DNA from: Siphonodentalium dalli
Lineage: Eukaryota > Mollusca > Scaphopoda > Gadilida > Siphonodentaliidae
NCBI GenBank assembly: GCA_032622095.1
Contig: CP136063.1
Location: 78,465,980 to 78,529,979, forward strand
Direction of reading: 5' to 3'
DNA length: 64,000 nt
Shown here piece by piece: positions 13,301 through 23,932 of this stretch; position 1 is the first letter of the stretch; each line of letters begins with the position of its first letter. The notes beneath the pieces are model-generated. The model made no database searches, was not told the origin of the DNA, and worked only from the letters and a program-made list of their open reading frames with translations. The position numbers and the translations under genes were made by a program.

Positions 13301-16300
13301 CCCTGAAGTGATTTTAAAGAGATGGCCAGAGTATATCCCATTTCACCAAGGTTTTATCAGAGTATAATCTGTTACACCATGACTCCATCAAGCATTTAAT
13401 AGAGTACATGTATGTTGAATGTTCTGATTTACATGGACTTACATGGATTTTACTCATGTATGTCCTGTTTACCAGCATTTTACCACATTAAAGTGGGGTA
13501 CACCATGCCTTTACTAGGAATTTACACGGATATATTCTATTTACATTGGCTTTACATGGCTTTTAACACAGTATATAATTGTTTACCAGGGTTTTACAGA
13601 GTATAATTTGTTACAACAAGACTCCATCAAGAATTAACTGTCCAGAGTGTGTTCTGATTTACATGGTTTACAAGGGTTTTACCCACATAGGTCCTGTTTC
13701 ACCAGCATTTTACGAGAGTAAAGTGATGTATACCATGCCTTTACTTGGAGTTTACAAGGGTATGTCCTTTTTACATAGGATTTACATGGCTTTTGCCACA
13801 GTATATAATTGTTTACTAGGGTTTTTGGAGTTTAATTTGTTACAACTTTACTCCATCAAGAATAACTTGAGTGCGTTCTGATTTACATGGGTTTACAAGG
13901 GTTTTACCCACATATGTCCTGTTTCAATTTATGAGAGTAAAGTGTGGTACATGTTGCCTTTACTTGGAATTTACAAGGATGTACATGTACCCTTTTTAAA
14001 TGGGCTTTACATGGCTTTTGTCAGAGTATATCATTGTTTAACAGGGTATTAAAAAAGTATAATCTGTTACACCATGACTCCATCAATAATTTACTTGAGT
14101 ATGTTCTGATTTACTTGAGATTAAATGGGTTTTTACCCGTGTATGTCCTGTTTCATCAGCATTTTATGAGAATAAAGTGGTGTACACCATTCATTTACTT
14201 GGAATTTACAAGGATCTATCCTTTTTACATTGCTTTTACCATAGTATAACATTGTTTATCTGACTTTACCATATTTTAATAGAGTAGAGCCATGTAATCC
14301 ATGGTTTACCTGGCTTTTACCATAGTGTTTTTATACCCCACTCTCGAAGAGAATGGGGAGTATGCTGGATTGACCTCATCTGAAGGTCATTCCGTCAGTC
14401 CGGACATCTATTACTCTGTTTTTCCATCCGTCCATCGGGCTGATAACTCAAACACCAGTTGTCGCATCTCAATGAAATTTGGTGTGGATACTCATTACTA
14501 TGAGGTCATTCAATGGGGTGGGTGTTTAATAGATTTTTTCCGTTTTAGAGTTATTCATTCATCTTGTTCAATCTTTTATTGAGTATTCAATCAATTTTTT
14601 TCTGGTTTTCCATTCTAGAGTTATTCATCTTTGTTGATTTAGAATTGTTTGTTTTTTGTTCGTATCTCCAGCACCAATTAACGGATATCAATGGCATGGA
14701 TGTTCACTATTATGATGGCAATCACTTGAGTGTTCAATCAATTTGTTCATTTATCTTTGTTTATATGAAAATGTTGGGGAATTTTTCCCATCCAGGCAGA
14801 TATCTCACCCATACTTTGCCATTTTCCACCGTGGTTGTATGCCAGCACTGCCGGTGTAATCTCTTGCTATTATTAGGAAATACATATATGTTACCAGACC
14901 ATTGGTCATTTGGTACCCGCTATGAAAATAATTGTATTTTTATTTGATTGCAGATGAGGTTGAGCAAGCCAGTGCCACTTCAGCAAGGAGATGATGCTGA
15001 CTACATGCTTGCACTTAAACAAGAGTTCCGAGAAACAATACAGAAATCCCCTTATTTCATTAAACCCCATCAGAAGAAAACAGATATCAAGAGGTACTCA
15101 GACAAATATCAGAAGCTGCAGGAAAATATCTCAGAATGGAAGCCAGGTTAGTTTCACTATACTCCGTCTTTGCAGTAACACTCCTATACATGGCCCTGAT
15201 ATACTGGTATGTTATAATGACCCCGCTTAGCAAGCAGCGCCAAAATCGGGTCATGTATACATGTAGGTAGCAGGCCACTGGGCATAATTATCGAAGCCTA
15301 TTCACATCCAAAATGATCTTCAAGATTAATCTAGCATTCTCGTTGCATTATAGGCCTAAATAGGCAATCATGTACATGTATATTGTTTTATGACTATTTA
15401 CATGATCCTTTGCAAGGTTATTCTCCTTAATATCATCCCGGGTCATTCTACATGTATATGCCTTGCATATTATCATATTAGTACTACTACTACCGTGCTA
15501 CTTTATAAAGACAATGGAAACTATAGAATTCTATGTGGTTCACTATCCCTTGTAAAATATGACATTCCTGCTGAATCTACTGGCACAAAAATAGAGTTAC
15601 TTTACTGAAAATGGAAAATTGTAAAGCGACTAAAACCCTTATCTTTTTCTGATGTTTTCTAGATCTAGCAACACTTAGTTTTACACAATGTAATGTGAAA
15701 TATTCTGCTCAGGTCATCAGATTTCCAAAGTGAATACTAAGGTGTGTCACATACTTATAATATGGTGTGTCGAGTCATTATTTATATACTGGTGGCATAA
15801 TTAATGCTGTACAATTATTGGCGATCACGAATGAAGGGATGAATATTTACATTTCTACCCTTTTCAAAAGTAATGTTTTCTGATTTGGAACCCATGATTT
15901 GTTCCAGTTTGTGACAAAACTGGTTTTGTATTACATCTTTCAAGTGGGAATGCATACATTCTCAGTTTAGAACTATCGGTTTGAAAAACTGAAATCTGCA
16001 CACCACTTGCCTCTACTTTCAGATTGGAGTAGGTTCCCAGAGGAACTTCAATGTAAGAAAAGGAAGAAAACAAAATCTTCAGCAAAACCTGATTTATCAA
16101 AAGCCAGAAGGAGTGCTGACAGTATAGAAATCCCAGTGGAAGTTTTCTTCACCAGTACTGAAGCTGGAGATGTAAGTCGCAAGAGCCCTTCCTATTCAGG
16201 CGTAGTGAATATATCCACATATAGTAATGTCCTACATAATCGACTCCTAAACCACAGTAGAATTATGGGAGAGCTTTTCGACGAATGGCAACAAGCCATA

Positions 16301-19145
16301 TTTCGGACTAAATCCTGAAAAAATGTCCCATAATTCTGTTGTGGTTAAAGGGTCATATCCTTCATGCATTACTGTACAATGTACCAACTATTACAAGATA
16401 ATGCCAATTAGTTTCTGGTGATATTGTAACATTTCTTGTCCTTTCCTTTATATAATCATTTCTGATCACTGAATCCACAACTAACCATTACCTCTCAAAA
16501 TATAGCGACAATGTCTTGCAGCCTTCATAATTGGCTAAGACAATCTGCAATGCCAAAGCCATTTGATGAAGCAAACTGGGCAAACAAATGGTTGCCATAG
16601 CAGATTGCCGAGTCAAACAATCTGAATCAAAAGGGCTGCGTCTTGTACATGTATGTCCATATATATATTTCCAGACAGAAACCAGTGGAGCTGTTGCTCA
16701 CACAGCATTTTATAGATTATAGATCTGAAGAAATATAATTTAGAATTGTTAAATCGGATCTGGCAACATAATTATTAATTCAGCCCTCTTAATTCAGATT
16801 GTTTGGCTTTGGCAATCCGCTACGGCAACCATTTGCCATGGCCCAGTTAGCTTCAGCAAATTGCTTTATCATTGCTGATTGCTGTAGCCAATTATGAGGG
16901 CTGTTTATTTTTGATAAATTGTACTGATATACTGTACTGATAATTATTATGCCTGTTAACCCTTTACCCAACAGAAGGGCCCTGTGCCAATGCATTCTCT
17001 TATATATGCGAGTCGACCATAGGTCGCCTCGCATATATAAGAGAATGCATTGGCTTAACACATTAAAAATTATAAAATTGTTAAAGAATGTAAGAAAAAA
17101 TGGTAAAAAAAGATTTTGTTTAGGCCAATGCATTCTCTTATATATGCGAGGCGACCTATGGTCGACTCGCATATATAAGAGAATGCATTGGCACAGGGTA
17201 TAACTGTAACGATCACAATGTGGGCAATGAGCCGGTTCCAATGATATCCATATTTGTATGGTTCTATTGAGACAGACCCAAGATATTTTAGGCTGTTGAA
17301 GCTTTATTAGGCCGGTTTTGGCCGGTTTGTTGGGTAAAGGGTTAAGGTTATTACATTGTTTCATGTAATGTGTTAACAAGTTGTTGGTGCATATATACAT
17401 GTATGAGTATAAAATAATTACATGTACCATGCAGGGAAATTTCCAGGGCTGTTTTGATACCTGTTACAGGTATGGGCGCCCAAACTTGAGAAGCCCAAAT
17501 GTCCCCAAATTCCTAGTGGCCAGTATTGAGTCAACCTGAATTTTCAAGGCAATTCAACAATATGCGCTGTAAATACAAAATCTGCAGTTGCAATACAGCC
17601 TTCATTTGCATGTTGAATTTTTAAATCAGAAATATTATGTCATATTTATAATATATGCGTCTGTATCTGTGTTGGTTCGGTGTAGAAGCCGTATTTTAAA
17701 GTTATATTGGGATACCGGTACATATCCTCTGCTGGAAACAGGTGTCCCCCAATTATCTCTGGATTCTGCCCTGGTACCATGACAAGAACATGCACTGAAT
17801 ATTCTATTACTCTCATATTTATGTTCTTGCAGGATCCCGACAAGGAAAAAGCAGACAATGATGAAGAAGGAGATACTGAAGAGAAGAGTGAAGAGAAAGC
17901 TAAGGAGGGCGAGGAACAGGAGGTTGAGGAGGAGTATGAGGATAGCGAGGCTGAAGAGGTATATATCTACATACCCTGCTGGACAAAACAAGTGTCCACT
18001 TAACCGCGGTGCTGTTAGCGTTGCCACCGCGGCTGAAATGCAACTACACCGGGGCTCCACCGGCTAACTACAGTTGGGCCGCGGTGTACTTGCCATTCGG
18101 CCATGGTGTAGTTGCCGCAGTGTACGTTCATTAAACTGAAAAAAGACGATACAAACCAGAAATCTAACCACGGTGTACATGCCGTTCGGCCGCGCTGTAA
18201 GTTGCCTTTCGATCGCAGTGTACTTGCTGTTCGCCGCGGTGTACTTCCTGTTCGGCCGCGGTGCTCAACTGCAGTTACATACTCTTGACACCGCGGCCGA
18301 ACGGCAAATACACCGCGGTGCCAATGGACACTTGTTTTGTCCAGCGGGGTACATCTATTACTACTGTGTATGTGACCATAGCATATGGGAAACAGTGTCA
18401 AATAAATTAGTATCATTTTATTCGTTTTCTGAATTCAAACTACGTTCTGTGGTTCTGCAGTGGATAAATCAAGTATATAGACAGAACCATACAGGCATGT
18501 AACTGTGGTCCATAGTATCACACAAGCTTGCTGTAGTCCAATGTTATAAGGACGGCCATCAGGCTCAAGTTTAAACTTGCAGCCTAATACTAATAAAGGA
18601 GTGCAATAGAGTTCACCTCCCTGAAATATATCTTTTGTTCTGTTTTTATTAGCTCAACATGACAAAGTTAAGCTTGATCTATTGCCATGGATTGGCATCT
18701 GTCATCCCTGCATGCATGCATGCGTACGTCTGTCAACAATTTCCTTTGGCTAGCCATACAGGCCACATCCAATCATCACCAAACTTCATTAGGATCTTCC
18801 GGGTGACCTCTTGATTTTTTCCGAAATTTGTTAAAAAACATGACCAGCAAAAATGATAAATAAAAAGATAGAATTTAAAAATCAATTAATTTTTTTTTTA
18901 AACATGTTAGAGTATATTTGGGCATAGGCCTACCTCCCGCAAAAATCTCCCGGATTGCCATTTTCAAAACTTAACAGGTCTGATTAGAAGTCGTTTTCAT
19001 AATAGGCAGCCTATAGAATACAAACATTTAGATGTATAATTTATGATTTTGATATTTCCAGGAAACAGATTATATATCAACTTACTTCGACAATGGCGAG
19101 GATTATGGTGACGATGATGAAGAAGATGACGGGCCTGTATATTAA
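10242..19145 (+). CDS. POLR3G: RNA polymerase III subunit RPC7 (POLR3G/POLR3GL-like), 5 exons, 222 aa
   Basis: RPC7 (yeast Rpc31) belongs to the RPC3-RPC6-RPC7 heterotrimer of nuclear Pol III, which supports initiation on tRNA, 5S and other small-RNA genes. Coding exons are 10242-10358, 14954-15146, 16023-16171, 17833-17958 and 19062-19145. All junctions are GT-AG and phases agree (0, 1, 0, 0), giving 222 aa, near the usual ~220. The N-terminus is a basic RGRGRGKG stretch followed by FNVEALGFGRGETLP and PPPLFP, the family signature. Exon 2 has the conserved DYMLALKQEFRET, PYFIKP and IKRYSDKYQ. WKPDWSRFPEEL is formed across the exon 2/3 join. Residues ~155-222 are an acidic E/D-rich tail ending DYISTYFDNGEDYGDDDEEDD, as in relatives. 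Vertebrates have two paralogues; this looks like the single invertebrate gene, and I cannot tell the paralogues apart. The start is fixed by homology. Confidence 0.95.
11746..12287. mobile_element. 542-bp TIR element (MITE-like) in POLR3G intron 1
   Basis: The left end reads AGGGTTTTGGTTCTCAGGC and the right end is its near-perfect inverted repeat (GCCCGAGAACCAAAACTCT), with 17 of 19 positions matching. It is inserted within A/T-rich sequence, so no target duplication can be called. The interior includes unrelated AT-rich sequence with no ORF of note. Confidence 0.6.
13372..14300. repeat. ~230-bp tandem array, about 4 units
   Basis: The marker word 'ttacaNNNNNactccatca' recurs at about 13372, 13610, 13840 and 14068, so the period is 228-238 bp. 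Each unit includes 'tttacatgg', 'gtcctgttt', 'accatgcctttactt' and 'cagtatat' sub-words. Units are diverged by substitutions and small indels. The sub-words are themselves similar (tttacatgg, tttacaagg), which suggests an older, shorter unit of about 40 bp. Confidence 0.8.
14325..14650. repeat. Dispersed 'taccccactctcgaagagaatggg' repeat fragment
   Basis: This has the typical look of a dispersed family: a palindromic 'ctctcgaagagaatg' start, 'gtcattccgtcagtccgg', 'ccatccgtccatc', then 'ctcaatgaaatttggtgtgg'. The same style of words occurs at 11460-11650. No TIR pair was found, so this is probably a fragment. Confidence 0.45.
14954..15146 (+). CDS. POLR3G: POLR3G exon 2 (residues 40-103)
   Basis: The acceptor is ttgattgcag|atgagg and the donor is ccag|gttagt. 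It encodes the most conserved block, DYMLALKQEF through KRYSDKYQ, and ends in phase 1. The internal ATG at its first codon is not a translation start; homology continues from exon 1. Confidence 0.93.
15147..16022 (+). other. POLR3G intron 2, no further feature
   Basis: These 876 bp are AT-rich intron. I see only short mollusc-type words (tacatgtatat), no TIR pair and no exon. Confidence 0.7.
16023..16171 (+). CDS. POLR3G: POLR3G exon 3 (residues 104-153)
   Basis: The acceptor is ctactttcag|attgg, and the split Asp codon gives DWSRFPEEL. Then comes a basic KKRKKTK patch, a candidate nuclear localisation signal. The donor is gat|gtaagt. Confidence 0.92.
16221..16376. mobile_element. Diverged copy of the TA-flanked palindromic MITE family
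   Basis: It begins tagtaatgtcctac and ends tgcattactgta, with inverted arms containing 'accacagtagaattatggga' and 'cataattctgttgtggtta'. It is a shorter, older relative of the palindromes at 29905-31818 and starts 50 bp after POLR3G exon 3. Confidence 0.65.
16518..16903. mobile_element. 386-bp foldback element
   Basis: The left arm (16518-16635) and right arm (~16791-16903) are imperfect inverted repeats. Matching pairs include gcagccttcataattggct with agccaattatgagggctg, and caaatggttgcc with ggcaaccatttg. The spacer is about 155 bp and no ORF fits. Confidence 0.7.
16956..17345. mobile_element. 390-bp MITE with two internal palindromes
   Basis: The ends are a perfect 18-bp inverted repeat, TTAACCCTTTACCCAACA and its complement. 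Inside are two hairpins (~16985-17053 and ~17126-17193), each made of ccaatgcattctcttatata facing its complement around a gtcgaccataggtcgcc loop. The two hairpins are inverted relative to each other, so the whole interior can also pair. A related element lies at 24522-24909. Confidence 0.85.
17833..17958 (+). CDS. POLR3G: POLR3G exon 4 (residues 154-195), acidic
   Basis: The acceptor is cttgcag|gatccc and the donor is gaagag|gtatat. It encodes a Glu/Asp/Lys-rich segment, the start of the acidic tail. A long open frame on the opposite strand is a composition shadow. Confidence 0.9.
17973..18350. mobile_element. 378-bp TIR element with GC-rich minisatellite core, 15 bp after exon 4
   Basis: The ends ACCCTGCTGGACAAAACAAG and its near-perfect inverse (23 or 24 of 26 bp match) are flanked by a direct ACAT repeat on both sides (a 4-bp target duplication). 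The core repeats a ~22-26-bp GC-rich word based on 'ccgcggtgtacttgccgttc', with part of it in inverted orientation near 18290-18320. It stands out sharply from the AT-rich intron. Confidence 0.8.
18649..18900. mobile_element. Partial copy of the TTAGCTCAAC element
   Basis: It begins ttagctcaacatg and then shares 'tttcctttggct', 'catccaatcatcaccaaact' and 'gggtgacctct' with the complete element at 20136-21047. The far end is lost in AT-rich sequence before POLR3G exon 5. Confidence 0.6.
19062..19145 (+). CDS. POLR3G: POLR3G exon 5 (residues 196-222 and stop)
   Basis: The acceptor is atttccag|gaaaca. It encodes ETDYISTYFDNGEDYG, an acidic run and GPVY, then TAA. The DYI-S-YFDNGEDYG motif is the conserved C-terminal block of RPC7 proteins. 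Confidence 0.92.
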   Translation, partial: ETDYISTYFDNGEDYGDDDEEDDGPVY

Positions 19146-19820
19146 TACTACCATCTATGTCTGGCAGGAATAGTGGAGTTACGGCTTCCTTGGAGGAATG
19201 CTGATATGAGTTGGCTAAAAGACTGACTTGGAAATATACTAGTATGCAGGAAAGCTGATATGAGTTGGCTAAAAGACTGACTTGTAAATATCCTAGTAGT
19301 TACGGTTCTATTATTGACAAATACAGATAGAGGTTGCACTACCAGTTATTTGACAGGAGATGTGATATTAGATCATGTCATGAATCTATGCTGGTTTTGT
19401 ACTGGTGGAATATGATCTCTACGGGTGTAGTGACATAATAGTGATCATATTCCACCAGTACAAAACCTGGGAATTTTTTTATGTTCTGATTTGCTTCGTA
19501 TTTCATGAAATAACTCAGATTTCTTGTAGACACTACTGTCTACCCAGGTTTGTTTGGATGTCCTTTTCCCAGTATATATAATTTCCGTGAAGTTTTATTT
19601 ATGGAAAAATATTTTCTCAGACATCTTCATCTACATTTTGTTTGAAACAAACAGGAGTCTCATATTAACTATATGTAGAGAAGTTTATTTTTGTAAGTGG
19701 GCTGTTTTTGTTTGTTGACTTATTAGAAACAATTGTTTCATTATTTAGTGTTGCATGATTCAGAAAATCATTTGCTGTCTGTAGTTTACAGAATAAAAAT
19801 ATGCAAAATATTAAATATCT
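19146..19820 (+). other. Probable POLR3G 3' UTR
   Basis: The sequence after the stop includes a ~57-bp tandem duplication (about 19195-19305, word 'gctgatatgagttggctaaa' twice), a perfect hairpin (19393-19467) and an aataaa at ~19793 that could serve as the polyadenylation signal. The UTR extent is inferred. Confidence 0.5.
19393..19467 (+). repeat. Perfect 25-bp inverted repeat with 25-nt loop in the POLR3G 3' region
   Basis: The left arm begins ggttttgtactggtgg. The right arm is its exact complement over 25 bases. If transcribed, it would form a long uninterrupted stem. Confidence 0.9.
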
Positions 19821-19885
19821 TAATTTTATTTCCTTTCTGGTCTTATCTATGAATGTATTTGAGTTTTTTTTTACTGGAAACTGAC

Positions 19886-20000
19886 GGATTAGATTATTTA
19901 AATTCATTTTGACATATATCATTCCTCACCCTTAAACCATGACAGATTAGATTATTTAAATTAATTTTGACATATATCATTCCTCACCCTTAAACCATTT
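19886..20000. repeat. ~62-bp tandem duplication
   Basis: The block containing 'gattagattatttaaatt' and 'tcctcacccttaaaccat' occurs twice in direct order with only a few differences. Confidence 0.8.
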
Positions 20001-20135
20001 TTACAATGTTATTCTATCAATGATTAAATGTTCATGGCTTATTAAAGATCTGCATAAGGCCAAATAAATACAAATTATGTGCACTCAGGCATCTCCCTCG
20101 TCACTGAAATAAAAAAAAAGCCTTGTAAAACATTT

Positions 20136-21047
20136 TTAGCTCAACCTTACTTTGTAAAGTTTGAGCTTTTGACGTGAGTTGGCATCCGTCTTGCTTGCGT
20201 GTGCCGCCAACAATTTCCTTTGGCTCACCCTACAAGATGCATCCCTCTTCCGATCATCACCAAACTTCATATGGATCTTCAGGGTGACCTCTAGATGAGA
20301 GCCATAAATGTTTTCCAAAAAAAAAAAAAACATGGTTGCCAGTAGCCATTTTGGACTTCAAATTTGAATCCATTGGCACACCCTGCAACCCCTAGTTATT
20401 GGAGAAATGTTTTGAAATTTTACAGGCATATTTATGATCACCGCTAGATGGGTGCTATCAAATTTTAGCGATTTTCAATGAAAAACATGGCTGCCGGCAG
20501 CCATATTAAATTTTAGTCTTTGCATGCCTAGATCCTTTGGCACACCCTACAGACCACATCCCTCATCTAAACGCCATCAAACTTCATATGAACCTTCGGG
20601 ATGACCTTTAGATGGGAGCCATTGATTTTACTCTTTGTATGACTAAATCCTTTGGCACAACCTACTGGCCACATCCCTCGTCCGATTGTCACCAAACTTT
20701 ATAAGGATCTTCAGGGTGACCTCTAGATGGGAGCCAACAATATTTTCTGAATTTCGTTAAAAAAACATGGTCGCCAGTGGCCATTTTGGATTTTACACAC
20801 CAAACATGACACATCCCAACTTCATGTGGTTCTTTGGCGTGATCTCTAGATGGACGCTGTCCAATTCTTCCGAAATTTGTTAAAAGACATGGGCACCTGG
20901 AGCTTTCTTGGATTTCACATTTGAATCCATTGGCATACTCTGCAGCCCACATTTGTGGAGAAATGCTGAAACTTTTTGACGTTCCTCATTTATCATTCTA
21001 TTGACTGCTCAGCATCAAATTATTAACGCCTCCCCAAGTTGAGCTAA
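20136..21047. mobile_element. 912-bp element with short TIRs and internal ~120-150-bp repeats
   Basis: The ends are TTAGCTCAAC and GTTGAGCTAA. The interior repeats a degenerate unit with 'ccgatcatcaccaaacttca', 'ggatcttcagggtgacctct', 'agatgggagcc' and 'catggNtgccagtagccatt' several times. No transposase frame is present. A partial second copy is at 18649. Confidence 0.65.
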
Positions 21048-22365
21048 ACAGACACTTTCATTTTCAATATTGTCTGTTGAAGGCCCATTGATATACCTTG
21101 ATATACGGTTTTAGTAACAATATATATCATAAACTATGATTAAAATACTTAATTCATCACCATTTGAATATGTCTGTTTCTCAGAAGATGCCCATAGAGA
21201 AATAGAAAACAGCTTAAATCATAGAAAGATTTCCCCCGTTATTGGATTTGAACAACGAAATTGAATTTTATCTTCTACAAATCAGGGTACAGGGGATATA
21301 GAAACTGAAGAGAAGGAAAAAAGTAACTAAAAATAATGTTAATTCTAGACTATAGATACTTTTCCCAGAAGATGAGCACTGCGGATAACCATGTTATAGA
21401 TTTGTCCAGCTTGTAGCAAAACATGTAAACAATATTTGGGTGGTGAGGACAAACTATCCACACTGCGGCTGCAGATATGCTTAATTGGATTCAATCAAAA
21501 TATGATTCTTCCACACTGGAAAGTTCCATTATCCCACTGCCTGCATAGCGTTGGTTGTTCTTTGGTTATTAGAGGATTGGATTATTCCTATTTGCGACAA
21601 GTTCAAATTCAAAATGCTGCTACATGTTGAACACATAACAGAATGACCATGTACATGTATGTGTAAGCCAAATGGTTACGTGACTTCCATTACAATAGCA
21701 ACATAAGTTACATGTACATTTACATACTTTTGCGAGCTAACTGACAAAGCTATGACTATGACTATGATTATTTATTCATAACTCATTCATATGATATTTA
21801 CAATTATATACACAGTGTAATAGTATAACATTCAATGAGCTATCGGGGACAGCATAACCAAGAAGGTTGTCTACCTGCCGTCCCCTATACTTCCATTTGT
21901 GTTCAGTCCAATGGCAAGCCAGAGTTATTGTCCTACCAGGTATTGTTGAATGAATTTACTGACCCATGATGTGATGCAGGAATAACACATGACTTGAATT
22001 CTTATAAATATAGCTTTATTATTCACAGTTATCAACATACCTCAGTGGACATACAATCATCACATATGGTTGTCACATATACAATAATTAAAACCACTTT
22101 CTCGTATTAGGTGAAGCACATCCTGAATTCAGTACACAGTTATATTTGAATTTGGAATACTGTCATTTCATTATCTAGATAAAAGATCCAGAATCAGACC
22201 ATACTAGATCATACCACACAGGGTGCCATATTTGTTTCCATATGAAAATAGCATGAATGTGATCATCTCAATATGGGACAAACAGAGAAGAATAAAAAGT
22301 CACTCTTTATTTGAAGCTTTTGTATTACGGCCATAATCAACAGTACAACTCAAATACAATACTCT
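21048..22365. other. No gene seen; repeat fragments
   Basis: 21060-21210 is an inverted fragment related to 40600-40760 (shared 'atatcaaggta', 'ccatttgaa', 'gatgcccat'). 21280-21380 is a fragment of the 'ggggatatagaaactgaa' element found at 29470 and 34223. The rest holds nothing I can name. Confidence 0.5.
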
Positions 22366-22545
22366 CATGTGCCTAATAATCGTGATGGCCTATTGATAGT
22401 GATGGGTGGAGATTTTGGCTGAAATTAATAATAGTGATGGCAATTTCACTCTATGTCTCAATGCCAAATAATAGTGATAATTGGGAATTTTCTCCAAAAT
22501 TAATCATCATGCTGACACTATTATTAGGCACCTGGGAGTACCGTA
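22366..22545. mobile_element. ~180-bp small foldback (gtgcctaataat ends)
   Basis: It begins 'gtgcctaataat' and ends 'attattaggcac'. The interior has 'taatagtgat' in both halves. Confidence 0.55.
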
Positions 22546-22984
22546 CATCTTCAGATACTCATATCACATGGACAATAGTTAACTCATTACTGTAAAATTT
22601 TTACAGGTAAAGAATGACTTTTAAAATTTTCTTCTGTCACAATAAAAGATGTCCTTACATCACATGCAAGGACGTGATATCGTTAATTAAAATATTTCAA
22701 TATCTTGGTAAATATTTTGTCTAAATGTTGTTTTGAACCAGTTATTGTGCCACCTCATTAATGTGATTCAGAAAGGCAGTCGTGCTGATTGTTGCAAAAT
22801 TTTCTGGAGTCAGTTCATTTGTTAACATGTAAATATGGCTGTGCATCAAGATACACAATCCCATAGTTCCTAACATAAACAGGGAAATGATGGATTTGGC
22901 ACGTCATCTGTAAAATAAACTATATGTAGTTGAAAACATGAATACAACTTCAATAGTTGAATTCAGGATGTGAGAGACATAGAG

Positions 22985-23125
22985 AATAATCACTTGATAT
23001 AACTGGTGATGTGAAATACAATGTAATTCATGATAAACACGAGAGTGCATTGCACTAAAGTGTTTTACAAAATAGTCCCTGTGTCGATGAATTATTTCAC
23101 GTCACCAGTTCAATCAAGTGATTAT
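22985..23125. repeat. Inverted repeat, ~32-bp arms
   Basis: 'ataatcacttgatataactg' followed by 'gtgatgtgaaat' faces 'atttcacgtcaccagttcaa' followed by 'tcaagtgattat'. A second small inverted pair (tgcattgca) lies in the loop. Confidence 0.75.
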
Positions 23126-23169
23126 CATGTTTCTTATATTCCACTATAAACATCTGAGTTACCAGAAAC

Positions 23170-23680
23170 AGGGTACGCGCTGCCACTTGCCAAATTTGCC
23201 AATGGCAAAAATAATTCACATTTGGCAAATTATATTTTCATTTGGCAAAAGTTTTGGCAAGTCACTTTTTAATTCCTCAAGCAATTTGAAAAATATTGGT
23301 CAATCATTACCATTCATTTCAGAAAAGGTTTAGGAAAAGTTAACACAACTATTAAGATGCAGTTAATCTCATAGCATTAGTACTGATGGCTGGTGGGATT
23401 ACTAATCCTCCTGTGATGTGCCCTTCTGATGAAGCAACCCTTCTACCGTTGTAATGTTCGGTGATTGGCTTATTGTTGTATGATAAACCACAATAGAGAT
23501 GCGAGTATAATTAATTATTAACTAACTGCTTTTCTATCGATATCAAATGTCGTTCAACCCGCGAGTGTCGAAACATAATAATTAAGGTTGCAGAAAATGA
23601 TACTATCAGGGATAGCATTTGGCAAATGCTAATATAATTTGGCAAAAAATATTTTCATTTGGCCAAAGTAAATTTCGGTC
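23170..23680. repeat. 'tttggcaaa' word cluster
   Basis: Two clusters (about 23180-23265 and 23615-23675) are rich in 'catttggcaaa' and 'tttggcaaaa' words in both orientations. They flank otherwise ordinary sequence and are possible degenerate ends of an element. Confidence 0.35.
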
Positions 23681-23932
23681 CAGCAAGGACCAGGACCAGA
23701 AATCTGAATCATACCACCATTATACACATGATGCATAAGTTTCGATAGCGCATATTAATATACAACACACTATAGTTAAAGTAACATAATTCACTAGTGA
23801 AATTATCGTTTATAATCACTTGAGAAATATAGGTAAATCACACATAGGAATGTTATAATTATCTATATTCCAGTAAAATTCCAGAAGTTTAAATAAGGAA
23901 AATAAACCATATTTTAAATGTAAATTTGTTAT

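Larger units (their letters stand above)
10359..14953 (+). other. POLR3G intron 1 (4.6 kb), repeat-filled
   Basis: The intron carries several mollusc-type dispersed repeats, among them copies with 'ccgatc(c/t)gactcaaat(t/a)tggt', a (GTATGT)n stretch near 11080-11098 and 'gtccgtctgtctgtcc' at 11525-11540. It also holds a TIR element (11746-12287) and a ~230-bp tandem array (13372-14300). No coding exon is seen. Confidence 0.8.

Noticed and set aside
14301-14947. Two overlapping + frames just before POLR3G exon 2
   Set aside because: They lie in a dispersed repeat and intron sequence. They lack conserved features and are not needed for the RPC7 protein.
16789-17430. 213-codon minus-strand frame
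   Set aside because: It runs through the palindromic MITE at 16956-17345. The repeated 'QCILLYMR' words come from the hairpins.
17635-18060. 141-codon minus-strand frame
   Set aside because: It is antisense to the acidic POLR3G exon 4, which gives a Leu/Phe-rich shadow, and then enters the GC-rich element.
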